A stretch of 64,000 nt of DNA from Psychroserpens sp. Hel_I_66 (GCF_000799465.1 NZ_JUGU01000001.1:1736001-1800000), one strand, 5' to 3'; counted from the first letter of the stretch, positions 25,650 through 35,087 are shown. Notes: generated from the letters alone by a model not told the origin. Numbers and translations are program-made.

Positions 25650-26882
25650 ATGGGAAATTTCAATTTCATAGATTTATTTTCAGGTGCAGGTGGCTTATCT
25701 GAAGGTTTTATAAAGGCTGGTTTCAAACCTATTGCTCACGTAGAAATAGACAAAAAAGCTTGTGACACTTTAGAAACTCGTTTGATATATCATAAATTAA
25801 ATTCTGAAAATAAAACAGAAAAATATTACGATTATATTTCCGAAAAAATGACCAGAGAAGAGTTTATAAAAAACTTTGGCAATTCTGAACTTTCCGATTC
25901 TGTTATAAATATTCCAATTGGCGGAGATAACAACAAAATCATTTTTAAAAAAATAGATGAACTAGCCAATGGAAAACAAATTGACTTAATTGTCGGTGGA
26001 CCACCTTGTCAAGCCTACTCTCTTGTCGGAAGGTCAAGAGACAAAGATGGTATGAAGAACGACCCTCGAAATTTTCTCTATAAAGAATACGCAAAATTCC
26101 TTAAAAAGTACGAACCAAAAGTATTTGTCTTTGAGAATGTTATGGGATTAATAACTGCCGAAAAAGGAAGTTATTTTAAAAATATGCAAGCATATTTTAA
26201 ACGTATTGGTTATGAATTAGATTATACAATTCAAAAATCGGAGCATTTCGGAGTGTTACAAAAAAGAAGAAGAATTATTTTAATAGGTTGGCAAAAAGGC
26301 ACAGATTTTAAATACCCAAAATTTGACAAACTCAACGAGAAATTTACTATAAGTCAAATTCTATCCGATTTAAAAAAACTAAAACCTGGAGACCAAAAAA
26401 ATGTCACAAATTATGCTAAACCTACAACAGTATATCTTGAAAGATTTGAATTAAGAAATGGAGTTGACTTTGTAACTCAACATATAGCTAGACCTCACAA
26501 TGAAAGAGATTTAAACATTTACAAAATTGCAATAAACAAGTGGTTGAAAAAATCAGAACGATTAAAGTATCCTGATTTACCGACTGAACTCAAAACTCAT
26601 AAAAACGAAAAATCATTTATTGACAGATACAAAGTTGTCGACATTAATGGGCTTTCTCACACAATGGTTGCTCATATAGCAAAAGATGGTCATCATTATA
26701 TCTACCCAGACAATAGGCAAATAAGGTCAATTTCAGTCAGAGAAGCTGCAAGGATTCAATCATTTCCAGACGACTTCTTTTTTGAAGGTGGCAGAAGTGC
26801 TGCTTTTAGACAAATAGGAAATGCAGTCCCACCTTTGATGGCAAAAGAAATTGCAAAACAAATTAAAGCACAGCTACAATGA
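25650..26882 (+). CDS. DNA cytosine-5 methyltransferase, 410 aa (cassette 1)
   Basis: A C5-cytosine DNA methyltransferase of the Dcm/HhaI type. Motif I is FIDLFSGAGGLSEGF (residues about 6-20). Motif IV with the catalytic Cys is GGPPCQAYS near residue 113. Motif VI is FENVMG near 160. Motif VIII is QKRRRIILIGW near 206. Motifs IX and X are RIQSFPDDF and IGNAVPP near the end. An insert of about 50 residues after motif I is typical of some R-M enzymes. It overlaps the GHKL gene by 4 bp. No separate endonuclease is recognisable next to it. Confidence 0.95.
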   Translation: MGNFNFIDLFSGAGGLSEGFIKAGFKPIAHVEIDKKACDTLETRLIYHKLNSENKTEKYYDYISEKMTREEFIKNFGNSELSDSVINIPIGGDNNKIIFKKIDELANGKQIDLIVGGPPCQAYSLVGRSRDKDGMKNDPRNFLYKEYAKFLKKYEPKVFVFENVMGLITAEKGSYFKNMQAYFKRIGYELDYTIQKSEHFGVLQKRRRIILIGWQKGTDFKYPKFDKLNEKFTISQILSDLKKLKPGDQKNVTNYAKPTTVYLERFELRNGVDFVTQHIARPHNERDLNIYKIAINKWLKKSERLKYPDLPTELKTHKNEKSFIDRYKVVDINGLSHTMVAHIAKDGHHYIYPDNRQIRSISVREAARIQSFPDDFFFEGGRSAAFRQIGNAVPPLMAKEIAKQIKAQLQ

Positions 26883-29104
26883 GTGATACAACTTACAAAA
26901 TAAGACCAGCAGCTAGATTAATTCACACCATTGGAAGTGATTTAATTGGCGATTCCTATGCTGCATTGGTTGAACTCGTTAAAAACTCTTATGACGCAGA
27001 TGCAACTAACGTTGACATAGTATTTAAATATGCAGAAATAGAAAAAGAAAACGCCTTGTTTATATCCATAAGAGATAATGGTCACGGAATGGATTTTGAC
27101 ACAGTTATAAATAAATGGCTTGTTCCAGCAACTAATGACAAACTCAATAGAAAAATTAGTAAAAATGGAACAAGAATTCTTCAAGGAAGAAAAGGTATTG
27201 GTCGATTTGCTGCTTCAATTCTAGGACAAGAAATGACACTTTCGACTGTTGATGAAAATGGAGAAAAATCAGAGACTGTTATCGATTGGAGAATTTTCAA
27301 AACAGATGATTATTTAGAAAATATAGAAATTCTTGTTGATAAGAACAAAACAAACGAGCCATCTGGCACAGAAATACTAATTATCGCCAAAGATGAGAAG
27401 TATGAAGAAATAATTTTAAATGATGAAGGATTAGAGGAAACTGTTGAAAAAATTGATTCTAAATTATCCTATTGGAATAGAGACACTTTAGAACAGTTAA
27501 TTAATGAATTACGAAAACTCATTTCACCTTTTGAAGAATCAATTGATGATGAATTTAAAATTAATTTATCGTTTGAAAACTCACCATTTCCAGAAATAGA
27601 TGAGAACATAAAAATTGATACTTACCCAATTATTCAATTTTACGATTACCGTATTTCAGGAACCATTTCAGAGCAAGGAAAGGCAAATCTTTTATTTGAA
27701 AACAATGTAAATCCAGAAGTTCTACAAAAAGAAAAAATTTCTACAACTTTCGAAGTAACCGGCAATAACAAGTATTGTGGTGCAATGAAAGTCGACTTCA
27801 GGGTTTTTGATAGAGAGCCAGAAGCAATTGACAATTTGATAAATAAAGGTCTAATAAACCCTGTATCAAAAAATCTAATGGGAAAAAGGCAAGCAAAAAG
27901 GTTGCTTGATGAAGTTTATGGTGTTAATGTTTATAAAAACTTTTTCCGAATTAGACCTTATGGAAATGGTGGAATAGATTGGTTGGATTTAGATAAAGAT
28001 AGAATCCAAAACTTTACTTTAAAAATCAGTAATAATCAAATTGTTGGTTTTGTTACAATACAATCCGAAGAAAAATCTGGACTTGAAGAGAAAAGTGCAA
28101 GAGATGGATTAAAAGAAAACGAATATTACTTTGGTTTAAAGGAGCTTGCTCAGAAAGCCTTATTCGAACTAGAAACTAGAAGATTAGCTTATAGAATTAA
28201 AAGCGAAAAAAGCAGAGGTAAACAAACCAAAGTACAAGACACCATAAATTCTTTATTCAGTTTAGCAGAAGTTAAGACAACGATAGGAAAAAAGCTTTCA
28301 GAATTCAAAATTGATAAAAAAGCGATTGATGAAATTGAAACAATATTAACAAAAGAAGAAGAGAAAAAATTAGAGTTAAAAGAAGAAATTGAAAAAACAA
28401 TAGCAATTTACCAAGGTCAAGCTACTTTAGGAAAGATTGTTAATTTCATTCTTCACGAGGGTCGTAAACCATTACAGTTTTTTAATTCCGAAACTAAAGT
28501 GATGGAACGTTATTTAAAGTTTTATAGAGCAACAAAAGATGAAGAAAACCTAGATGAATTAACACAAAGCATCAATGGTTTTAAAGTAAATAGCAAATTC
28601 ATTTCAAATCTTTTTAAGAGAATTTCACCTCTTGCAAAGCAAAAACGAGACAAGAAAAGAAACTTCCCTGTAGTTCAAGTTATTAATGAAAGTAAAGATG
28701 TTTTTAAATCCCATTTAGAAGATAAGAATATAAAATTCACGGTTATGGGAAACAAGAATATAGAAATATATGGCTGGTCTGAAGACTTATATATCGCTTT
28801 GACTAATCTAATTGAAAATAGTGTTTATTGGCTTTCTATCTCTAAGTCCAAAACTAAAGAAATAAAAATTGATGTATTGGAAAATAACAATTCTGTAATT
28901 ATTGATTATAAGGACTCTGGACCAGGACTATCAAATTTAGAAATAGAATCAAGTGCAATATTTGAGCCTGGTTATTCGAAAAAAATTAATGGGACAGGCT
29001 TAGGTTTGGCAATTGCTGGAGAATCTATCGATAGATTAAATGGCGAACTTTCTGCAAGAAAGAGTACAGAAGGAGCCTATTTTCAGATTGAAATCAACAA
29101 ATAA
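26879..29104 (+). CDS. Double-GHKL ATPase/histidine-kinase-like protein, 741 aa (cassette 1)
   Basis: The N-terminal domain is an HSP90/MORC-like GHKL ATPase: ALVELVKNSYDADAT (N box, about 25-39), RDNGHGMD (G1 box) and GRKGIGRFAASILG. The C-terminal domain is histidine-kinase-like. It has a HisKA-type helix with LHEGRKPLQFF near 520 and a second HATPase with LIENSVYW, DSGPGL and NGTGLGLAIAGESIDRL. Such proteins occur with methyltransferases and receiver proteins in predicted conflict systems. It overlaps the methyltransferase gene by 4 bp and is 1 bp from the receiver gene. It probably senses an invader signal and passes it to the receiver protein. Confidence 0.85.
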   Translation: MSDTTYKIRPAARLIHTIGSDLIGDSYAALVELVKNSYDADATNVDIVFKYAEIEKENALFISIRDNGHGMDFDTVINKWLVPATNDKLNRKISKNGTRILQGRKGIGRFAASILGQEMTLSTVDENGEKSETVIDWRIFKTDDYLENIEILVDKNKTNEPSGTEILIIAKDEKYEEIILNDEGLEETVEKIDSKLSYWNRDTLEQLINELRKLISPFEESIDDEFKINLSFENSPFPEIDENIKIDTYPIIQFYDYRISGTISEQGKANLLFENNVNPEVLQKEKISTTFEVTGNNKYCGAMKVDFRVFDREPEAIDNLINKGLINPVSKNLMGKRQAKRLLDEVYGVNVYKNFFRIRPYGNGGIDWLDLDKDRIQNFTLKISNNQIVGFVTIQSEEKSGLEEKSARDGLKENEYYFGLKELAQKALFELETRRLAYRIKSEKSRGKQTKVQDTINSLFSLAEVKTTIGKKLSEFKIDKKAIDEIETILTKEEEKKLELKEEIEKTIAIYQGQATLGKIVNFILHEGRKPLQFFNSETKVMERYLKFYRATKDEENLDELTQSINGFKVNSKFISNLFKRISPLAKQKRDKKRNFPVVQVINESKDVFKSHLEDKNIKFTVMGNKNIEIYGWSEDLYIALTNLIENSVYWLSISKSKTKEIKIDVLENNNSVIIDYKDSGPGLSNLEIESSAIFEPGYSKKINGTGLGLAIAGESIDRLNGELSARKSTEGAYFQIEINK

Positions 29105-29105
29105 T

Positions 29106-30218
29106 ATGAAGGAACTAAATTTACTAATTGTCGAAGACGATTCAAACGTTATTGCAATATATACTAGAGATATAGACTCTTACAACAAAACAAATTCTGA
29201 CATTAAAATTGAGTTAACAATTCTTTCGGATAAAGACCAAGCTATTGATATGCTTAAAAATTCCGATAATGTTTTTGACGGAGCTGTTATTGATTTAGAT
29301 TTAAAACAATCAGGAGGTAGTGACAGTTCAGGAAATGAAGTGATTAGAGAAGTAAAGAACAATTTGAGGTTTCCTGTTTTTGTTATTTCTGGTACATCAC
29401 ACAATATTGACCCATCTCTTAGTGAAGAAACCTCTTTCTTCAAAGTACGCAATAGAGATGATGATTTCGATTTTATTGAAGAAATTGTCGCTATTTACAA
29501 TACTGGTATTACGGAAATATTAAATCGTAAAGGAACAATAGAAAGCTATATTAATGATATATTTTGGAACCATTTATCCAGTTCATTAGACTTATGGACT
29601 GATGACAAAAAAAGGAGTCCTGAAGAAAAACAAAAATCTTTACTTAGATATACTCTATTACACTTGCAAGAATATTTAGAGATTACGGAAGATTCTGAAT
29701 TTGAAAATTACCATCCCTCTGAAATTTATATTACACCAGTAATAAAACCACACGTATTTACTGGAGATATTGTTCAAAATACTAATGACTCTTTGAATTA
29801 TGTTGTACTAACACCTTCTTGTGATTTAGCTCAAGGAAAAGCAAAGGATATTTTACTCGTAGCAATTGAACCAATAAAGAATACAATTGCAGGAGAAAAA
29901 ATTGGGATTCTAAAAAAGGGAAAAGCGGAAAAAGAACAATTGGAAGATGCCGAACAAATTTTACGGAAGCTAATTCACAACGCATATTCGAATAAATATC
30001 ACTTTTTGCCTAAGTATAAAAATATTGATGGAGGATTAATAAATTTTCAAAAGCTACATTCATTAAGAGTTAAAGATTTTAATGATAATTATGCTAGGGT
30101 TGCTTCAATTAACGGCAGTTTTACTAAAGATGTTGTAGCACGATTTTCTTATTATTATTCCAGACAAGGTTCGCCTGATTTTGATTCCAATGAAGTATTT
30201 GAATCATTATTTGAATAG
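29106..30218 (+). CDS. Receiver-domain protein with uncharacterised C-terminal domain, 370 aa (cassette 1)
   Basis: The N-terminal receiver shows IVEDDSN (about 7-13), a candidate phospho-acceptor Asp in GAVIDLDL near 61 and FVISGTSH near 92. The C-terminal 230 residues have no HTH; the conspicuous motif is VVLTPSCDLAQGKAKDILL near 230, where a Cys and Asp could be functional. The Met at 29106, 1 bp after the GHKL stop, is chosen because an upstream in-frame extension only overlaps that gene. With the GHKL kinase it forms a two-component pair whose output is probably enzymatic or protein-binding. Confidence 0.8.
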   Translation: MKELNLLIVEDDSNVIAIYTRDIDSYNKTNSDIKIELTILSDKDQAIDMLKNSDNVFDGAVIDLDLKQSGGSDSSGNEVIREVKNNLRFPVFVISGTSHNIDPSLSEETSFFKVRNRDDDFDFIEEIVAIYNTGITEILNRKGTIESYINDIFWNHLSSSLDLWTDDKKRSPEEKQKSLLRYTLLHLQEYLEITEDSEFENYHPSEIYITPVIKPHVFTGDIVQNTNDSLNYVVLTPSCDLAQGKAKDILLVAIEPIKNTIAGEKIGILKKGKAEKEQLEDAEQILRKLIHNAYSNKYHFLPKYKNIDGGLINFQKLHSLRVKDFNDNYARVASINGSFTKDVVARFSYYYSRQGSPDFDSNEVFESLFE

Positions 30219-30367
30219 CAAAAAGCCAACGCTCAAAGCCATACACATTCGCAATTCGCTACAGCCAACGCTACGCCCAAAATTGCAAAAGAGTATGTCT
30301 CGCCAACGCTCACTTCCGAACTAAATAACAAACATCGGAAAACTAAGCTGAACGTGAAAAGCACTAT
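30219..30367 (+). other. Non-coding 3' tail of cassette 1
   Basis: No gene is visible. CCAACGCT occurs three times (near 30229, 30270 and 30303) and once at 25328 before the regulator. This may mark edges of an older insertion that brought the methyltransferase module into the cassette. Confidence 0.4.
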
Positions 30368-30564
30368 GCACAACAACGTGTATAAAACATAGCTATTACA
30401 GGCTTTCCGAGAGGTTTTTGTATATTTACAAAGTACGCCAAATTTTTTATTTGGTTATATTTAGAAAAGAAAATTAAACATAAAAATAAAAAATTCGGCT
30501 CGTGCTAAATCCGATAAGTTAGCGACTATTTATACGCTACGTTTCATACACAAGACCGTTGTGT
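30368..30564 (+). repeat. attC-like site 1 (long type)
   Basis: It opens GCACAAC and closes GTTGTGT. The arms are GTGTATAAAACATAGC and GCTACGTTTCATACAC, with two A.C mismatches only. The centre has the CCAAATTT...AAATTTGG-type hairpin of the roughly 195-bp subfamily. Confidence 0.8.
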
Positions 30565-30597
30565 GCAATTTGAAAAACCAAACCAAATGGGAATTAA

Positions 30598-31353
30598 ATG
30601 TTTAGACATCAAGGCAAAAGCAGAACTTTAAAACACAATCTGCGAATTGCTACGATATTGTCCTTTGTTGCTGGAATTGTCAATGTGACGGGATTTTTGG
30701 CATTTACACAATTGACAACAAATGTAACTGGACATTTTGCTCTTTTTATAAGTGATGTCGCTAATTTTGAGGTTTGGAAAGGAACAATTTATTTTATTTA
30801 TATTTTTTCTTTTCTCTTTGGTTCTTTTTTTTCAAGTTTCCTAATCGAAAAATTCAAGAAAAATAGAAAACTAAATGTTTTTGTTTTACCAACAATAATT
30901 GAATGTGTGATTTTATTATCAATTGCAATCATAAGTAATACAGGAGAAATAAAATATCCTGACTTAATTGTTTGCTCGCTTCTCTTTGCTATGGGACTTC
31001 AAAACTCTTTTGTAACTAAAATTTCAAATGCTATCGTAAGGACAACACATCTGACTGGACTGTTTACAGATTTAGGAATTGAACTATCGCAACTCTTTTT
31101 CCCTGAATCTCATCCACATAGAGAAAAAATTAAAGCAACTATAAAACTGCGAATTTATATAATATGCTTCTTCTTTTTTGGTGGAATAATTGGCGGATTT
31201 CTTTACTCAAGACTTGACTTGAAGTTGAACTCTCTGATTTTTGGAGCGATAATATTATTAATAAGCCTATTTTATGACGATTTGAGATATAGATTAATTA
31301 GAACTAAAAGAAAATATAAACAAAGAAAAAAAACTGCACACAACACCGTATAA
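30598..31353 (+). CDS. YoaK/DUF1275-like membrane protein, 251 aa (cassette 2)
   Basis: Six predicted helices and the family signature at the start (ILSFVAGIVNVTGFLAF...TNVTGHFALF) and middle (LLFAMGLQNSFVTK, TTHLTGLFTDLGIELS) identify a DUF1275/YoaK-family inner-membrane protein. Function of the family is not established. The last codons (TAHNTV) and the stop lie inside the following attC-like site. Cassette ends GTTGTGTGCA and TGCACACAAC are exact complements. Confidence 0.88.
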   Translation: MFRHQGKSRTLKHNLRIATILSFVAGIVNVTGFLAFTQLTTNVTGHFALFISDVANFEVWKGTIYFIYIFSFLFGSFFSSFLIEKFKKNRKLNVFVLPTIIECVILLSIAIISNTGEIKYPDLIVCSLLFAMGLQNSFVTKISNAIVRTTHLTGLFTDLGIELSQLFFPESHPHREKIKATIKLRIYIICFFFFGGIIGGFLYSRLDLKLNSLIFGAIILLISLFYDDLRYRLIRTKRKYKQRKKTAHNTV

Positions 31354-31470
31354 AAATAATTGCTAAATTAGTGCTTAACCAAAGGTCGTTGCGCTTTTGC
31401 TACGTCTGATTTTCCTGCGGAAAATCCTCGCACACAAAACCGCAACTATTCTTATACATAAACGTTGCCC
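31338..31470 (+). repeat. attC-like site 2
   Basis: It opens ACACAAC and closes GTTGCCC. The arms are GTATAAAAATAATTGC and GCAACTATTCTTATAC, with two A.C mismatches. The central hairpin is GATTTTCC/GGAAAATC. Confidence 0.8.
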
Positions 31471-31495
31471 ACAATTTGAGAAAAATCGTAAATCA

Positions 31496-32140
31496 ATGAA
31501 AATAAGTCTATTAATTGGAATTCTTTTTGGCTCAACTTTATTTGCGTGCGGAAACAAAAATGATGACAGATTTGTTTTCTTCCTTCACAATCGATTTTTA
31601 GAAGAACACGAACTGAATGAGTTGCATCCCGAATTTGGGCGGACTGAATATAACGAAATTATTGCTGAATTTAAAAAAGGAGGACTTAAAGTAATATCCG
31701 AAAAACGGAATGGAAATGTTAACGCAAGAGAATACGCAATCGGAATCGTAACCCAAATTGACAGTTTAATAAAGAACGAAATAGAACCGAGAAAAATAAC
31801 TGTGGTTGGAACTTCAAAAGGCGGATATATTGCTCAATACGTTTCGACTTTAGCAAATAATCAAGATTTGAATTTTGTATTTATTGCAAGTTTTAGGAAT
31901 AGTGATATTCAAAATATACCTGAAATCAATTTTTGCGGAAATATTTTAACGATTTACGAAAAGTCCGACCCATTTGGAGTTTCTTCATTGGAACGAAAGA
32001 AAATCTCGAATTGCGAAATAAAACACTTTAAAGAAATCGAACTGAATACAGGAATGGGACACGGATTTTTATTTAAACCATTAAATGAATGGATTGAACC
32101 GACAATAAAGTGGGCGAATGGAAATTACAACGTGGAATAA
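31496..32140 (+). CDS. Alpha/beta-hydrolase-like lipoprotein, 214 aa (cassette 3, copy A1)
   Basis: A lipoprotein signal (FGSTLFAC, Cys near residue 16) is followed by a small alpha/beta-hydrolase core. The nucleophile elbow is VGTSKGGYIAQY near residue 106, the acidic residue is in YEKSDPFG near 160 and the His is in TGMGHGFLF near 195. An outer-membrane or periplasmic esterase or peptidase is likely. The Met at 31496 is used because the second copy (53080) has different upstream DNA, so the longer in-frame extension is attC sequence. The whole 812-bp cassette is repeated at 53049-53860. Confidence 0.82.
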   Translation: MKISLLIGILFGSTLFACGNKNDDRFVFFLHNRFLEEHELNELHPEFGRTEYNEIIAEFKKGGLKVISEKRNGNVNAREYAIGIVTQIDSLIKNEIEPRKITVVGTSKGGYIAQYVSTLANNQDLNFVFIASFRNSDIQNIPEINFCGNILTIYEKSDPFGVSSLERKKISNCEIKHFKEIELNTGMGHGFLFKPLNEWIEPTIKWANGNYNVE

Positions 32141-32147
32141 AAACTGT

Positions 32148-32282
32148 GGGCAACACCGTGTATAATTAATTGCTTGGTTCTAGCCTACTTGCGAAAATTC
32201 CTGCGGAATATTCACGGGTTCGTAAATGTTTACTAACTTAGTTGCTTAACCACGCAACTAACCATACACAATCACGTTGTGC
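32148..32282 (+). repeat. attC-like site 3
   Basis: It opens GGGCAAC and closes GTTGTGC. The arms are GTGTATAATTAATTGC and GCAACTAACCATACAC, with three A.C mismatches that become G.T on the bottom strand. It is identical to site 28 up to the closing GTT. Confidence 0.85.
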
Positions 32283-32297
32283 AACATTTGACCAAAA

Positions 32298-32729
32298 ATG
32301 TTCAATAATAGAACAAATTCTAAAAAAACGACCTCAATTATGATAGTTGAAATTGCAAAATGGGTTGTGATACTTTTCGGAATTTTTATAATTTTCATTG
32401 GGTTTGTAATGCTTATTAATCCAATAAAAGCGAGAAATACATTGAGAAAAGCTGGTAGTACAAATTTCATCAATTACGCAGAAATAACACTTCGATTGAT
32501 TCCAGCAATAGCTTTGATATTATGTTCGGAATTTTCTAAATTCCCTATTGCGTTTAAAGTTTTTGGATGGATAATGCTCATAACATCTCTCATACTTTAT
32601 ATTGTCCCGAGAAAAATACATCACAAATTTTCAATGAAAAGTGCAGATATTCTTAAACCAATTTATTTCCAATTTATCTCGCCTTTTGCATTTTTATTTG
32701 GCGGATTATTAATTTATAACGTAACTTGA
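32298..32729 (+). CDS. Membrane protein, 143 aa, unknown (cassette 4, copy B1)
   Basis: Four hydrophobic segments (about residues 20-42, 65-82, 88-106 and 125-141) and basic loops predict a small inner-membrane protein. No family is recognised. A Met at codon 15 (IVEIAKWVVILF) is an alternative start. The 613-bp cassette is duplicated exactly at 51815-52427. Cassette ends are complementary (GTTGTGCAAC and its partner GTTGCACAAC). Confidence 0.7.
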   Translation: MFNNRTNSKKTTSIMIVEIAKWVVILFGIFIIFIGFVMLINPIKARNTLRKAGSTNFINYAEITLRLIPAIALILCSEFSKFPIAFKVFGWIMLITSLILYIVPRKIHHKFSMKSADILKPIYFQFISPFAFLFGGLLIYNVT

Positions 32730-32764
32730 ATTTGAATTCTGAAAAACTGAACGTAAAAAACGTT

Positions 32765-32895
32765 GCACAACACCGTATATAAACTATGGCTTGGTCAGTC
32801 CTCACTTGGAAAATCCTGCGGATTTTCCAAAGCCAGTTTTTATTAGGAAAGATCTGTGCCGAAACACGCCACAGCTCATATACCAAACGTTGTAG
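32765..32895 (+). repeat. attC-like site 4 (TATGGC type)
   Basis: It opens GCACAAC and closes GTTGTAG. The arms are GTATATAAACTATGGC and GCCACAGCTCATATAC, with three A.C mismatches. The central hairpin is GGAAAATCC/GGATTTTCC. Confidence 0.82.
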
Positions 32896-32913
32896 CCAAT
32901 TTAAGAAAACCCT

Positions 32914-33474
32914 ATGGCAATTAACCAATTTATAACTTACATACTACCAAAAAAGGCAATTGAAGCAAAATTTGGAGAGATACCAAGTCAGTTGGAAATT
33001 AAACATTCCGAATGGGAAAAGTTTTGGGAAAAATATACTTCATCTGACAAAGAAGATTTGGAACCTGATTTTGAAGATGCGAGAACCATTAATTGGTGGA
33101 AAGAAACAAAGATTAATATAACGGAATTAGAAACGGAAATTGACAAAATAATCACTCGTGCAAGTTGGACTGACGACAGAATTTGGAAAAGTGAAAAAGC
33201 CGAATTTGACCACGACGTGAGTATTGGATTAAACAATACAAATGAGTTTATAGATGAATTTATGTTTCGCACTGACTTAACCGATATTAATCTGAATTTC
33301 CTAAACTCAATGCTAAAAATCTGTAAAGAAAATGACTGGATTTTAATGGACAGAAACGGAAATTTATGCAACCCAAATATTTCGGATTTAAGACAAATAA
33401 TAAAAGGTTCAGATGCCGACCGATTTTTAAAAAATCCAACTAATTTTTTTGACGAACTGAATAATAATAAATAA
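32914..33474 (+). CDS. Soluble protein, 186 aa, unknown (cassette 5, copy C1)
   Basis: An acidic, tryptophan-rich protein (SEWEKFWEKYTSS, TINWWKETKIN, RASWTDDRIW) without signal peptide or membrane helix. No family is recognised. The spread of aromatic and acidic residues resembles small immunity-type proteins, but this is weak. The 720-bp cassette occurs again, identical in protein, at 45702-46421. Confidence 0.7.
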   Translation: MAINQFITYILPKKAIEAKFGEIPSQLEIKHSEWEKFWEKYTSSDKEDLEPDFEDARTINWWKETKINITELETEIDKIITRASWTDDRIWKSEKAEFDHDVSIGLNNTNEFIDEFMFRTDLTDINLNFLNSMLKICKENDWILMDRNGNLCNPNISDLRQIIKGSDADRFLKNPTNFFDELNNNK

Positions 33475-33481
33475 AAACTGG

Positions 33482-33615
33482 CTACAACACAGTGTATAAT
33501 TAATTGCTTTGGCTAGTGCTTATCTGGAAAATTCCTTCGGAATTTTCTCTGGCAAGCTTTTGTTTACTAAATTAGTTGCTAAACCACGCAACTAACCATA
33601 CACAAAACGTTGTGC
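33482..33615 (+). repeat. attC-like site 5
   Basis: It opens CTACAAC and closes GTTGTGC. The arms are GTGTATAATTAATTGC and GCAACTAACCATACAC. The centre is GAAAATTCC/GGAATTTTC. It is the same as site 18 until the closing GTT. Confidence 0.85.
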
Positions 33616-33632
33616 AACATATAAAAAAAACT

Positions 33633-34280
33633 GTGAATTTCATTAAAAACATTTTCGGAATTAAAAAAAACAAGACTTCAAACGGAGCTTTTTTTAGTGC
33701 GACTGAATATGAAATGAAAAACTTTTTCTGCGGAATTGGAAAATCCGATATTCAAGAAAATAAGATATCAATAACCGAATATCCATTTGAACCTTCAATT
33801 GCTTATCCTGAAAAAATAATAAGTGCAAGCGAAATCAAATTAATAACTGCGGATTTCGGACTTTGTAGAATATATGTAGATAAAGACATTATTTTCATTT
33901 CAGCGGAACAAAAAACGAAGTTGCTAAAGTTTGCGGAAATGAACAAAATAAGACTTACAAAACATAGTTGGAATTGGGATTGGATTTTAGAACCATATCT
34001 TGATACTGAATTTACGTCTGACAATGAAAAACGAATTGAAAAGTGTCTAACCGAAGTTGGAATAGACAAAATCGAAACCGAAAAAATTCGTAGCGAAGTT
34101 GGAAAACAAATGTATAAATACAACTTCGACACAATGCTTTGGGACTGGTGCAGTTTAGGTTTATATGATGTTTTATCTGCTATGCGAGTAAAATATAATG
34201 AAAACGAATTTAGAGAATTTTATAAAAGAGCGATAGAAATAGATAAACGAAATAAAAATACGTTGCACAACACCGTATAA
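33633..34280 (+). CDS. Soluble protein, 215 aa, unknown (cassette 6)
   Basis: The GTG at 33633 (NFIKNIFGIKKNK) is taken as start because the longer frame reads back through attC site 5. The protein has a lysine-rich N-terminus and a mixed alpha/beta body (SWNWDWILEPYLDTEF, WDWCSLGLYDVLSA) with no recognised family. The last residues (TLHNTV) and the stop lie within attC site 6. Cassette ends GTTGTGCAAC and GTTGCACAAC are complementary. Confidence 0.65.
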   Translation: MNFIKNIFGIKKNKTSNGAFFSATEYEMKNFFCGIGKSDIQENKISITEYPFEPSIAYPEKIISASEIKLITADFGLCRIYVDKDIIFISAEQKTKLLKFAEMNKIRLTKHSWNWDWILEPYLDTEFTSDNEKRIEKCLTEVGIDKIETEKIRSEVGKQMYKYNFDTMLWDWCSLGLYDVLSAMRVKYNENEFREFYKRAIEIDKRNKNTLHNTV

Positions 34281-34395
34281 AATTAATTGCTAGTACAAGC
34301 CTACTTACGAAAATCCTCGCGGATTTTCTATTCGGTTTGTATTTGCTAAATTCGTTGCTAAATCACGCAACTAATCTTATACAAAACCGTTGTGC
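34265..34395 (+). repeat. attC-like site 6
   Basis: It opens GCACAAC and closes GTTGTGC. The outer arms are GTATAAAATTAATTGC and GCAACTAATCTTATAC, and the central hairpin is GAAAATCC/GGATTTTC. Confidence 0.8.
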
Positions 34396-34468
34396 ATAAT
34401 GTAAAAAAACATCGTGCAGAGAAAGTAACTTATGAATACCAAAACGAATTAAAGCTGACTAATAGGAA

Positions 34469-34915
34469 TTGAAGAGTAAAGACGGAAAAGCCGAATTTTT
34501 AAAAAATGACAAAACCCAACGTTTAATATATGGCGGAATTACTTTGTTATGGATTTTTGGCGGACTGAATATGGTTAAATATAAATATGACTTTAGCCCT
34601 TTCTATTTTGATATTCTTTACGCAATAATAATTCCGACAATAATTCTGATTTTGCCAATTCTAATAAATAGACGAATATTTTGGATTGGTGCTTTAGGGT
34701 TTTCAATAATGCACACAATTTGGACAATTTATAAAATAGTTTTCGCTGGATTATCAAATTTTCATCGTGACTATGCACCTAATTCAATGTGGAAAATAAA
34801 GGATATTTTAGTATCTGTATTTATGATTTTTATATCTTGTTTTATATGTTGGATAATATGGAAAATAAAACCAGAACGCGAAAACACTATGCACAACAAT
34901 GTATATAAAACATAG
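34469..34915 (+). CDS. Four-helix membrane protein, 148 aa (cassette 7)
   Basis: The TTG at 34469 follows AATAGGAA, a better ribosome-binding context than most cassettes have. Four helices are predicted (about residues 20-35, 45-65, 70-92 and 115-140). The frame runs into attC site 7, adding HNNVYKT before the stop. No family is recognised. Cassette ends GTTGTGCATA and TATGCACAAC pair exactly. Confidence 0.65.
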   Translation: MKSKDGKAEFLKNDKTQRLIYGGITLLWIFGGLNMVKYKYDFSPFYFDILYAIIIPTIILILPILINRRIFWIGALGFSIMHTIWTIYKIVFAGLSNFHRDYAPNSMWKIKDILVSVFMIFISCFICWIIWKIKPERENTMHNNVYKT

Positions 34916-35087
34916 CTATTATAGGCTTTCCGAGAGGTTTTCGTGTATTTGTGGAGACCGCCAAATTTTTAAATTTGGCTTTTAGTAAAATAAAGATAAA
35001 AAGAAAAATTTAAAAATTCGGCTCGTGTATAATCCGAAACGATAGCGTCTTTTTTAACGCTACGTTTCATATACGGAGACGTTGGCA
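34891..35087 (+). repeat. attC-like site 7 (long type)
   Basis: It opens GCACAAC and closes GTTGGCA. It is of the 195-bp subfamily with central CCAAATTTTTAAATTTGG and a ...AAAATTCGGCTCGTG right half. The outer arms are GTATATAAAACATAGC and GCTACGTTTCATATAC. Confidence 0.8.

Noticed and set aside
29040-29105. Longer start for the receiver gene overlapping the GHKL gene
   Set aside because: The ATG at 29106 begins directly with a normal receiver strand (KELNLLIVEDD); the upstream extension only repeats the end of the GHKL coding region in another frame.
32674-32928. Minus-strand frames over TATGGC-type attC sites (similar near 43008, 48637 and 52212)
   Set aside because: They share the same peptide because they read the repeat, and have no start context or independent homology.
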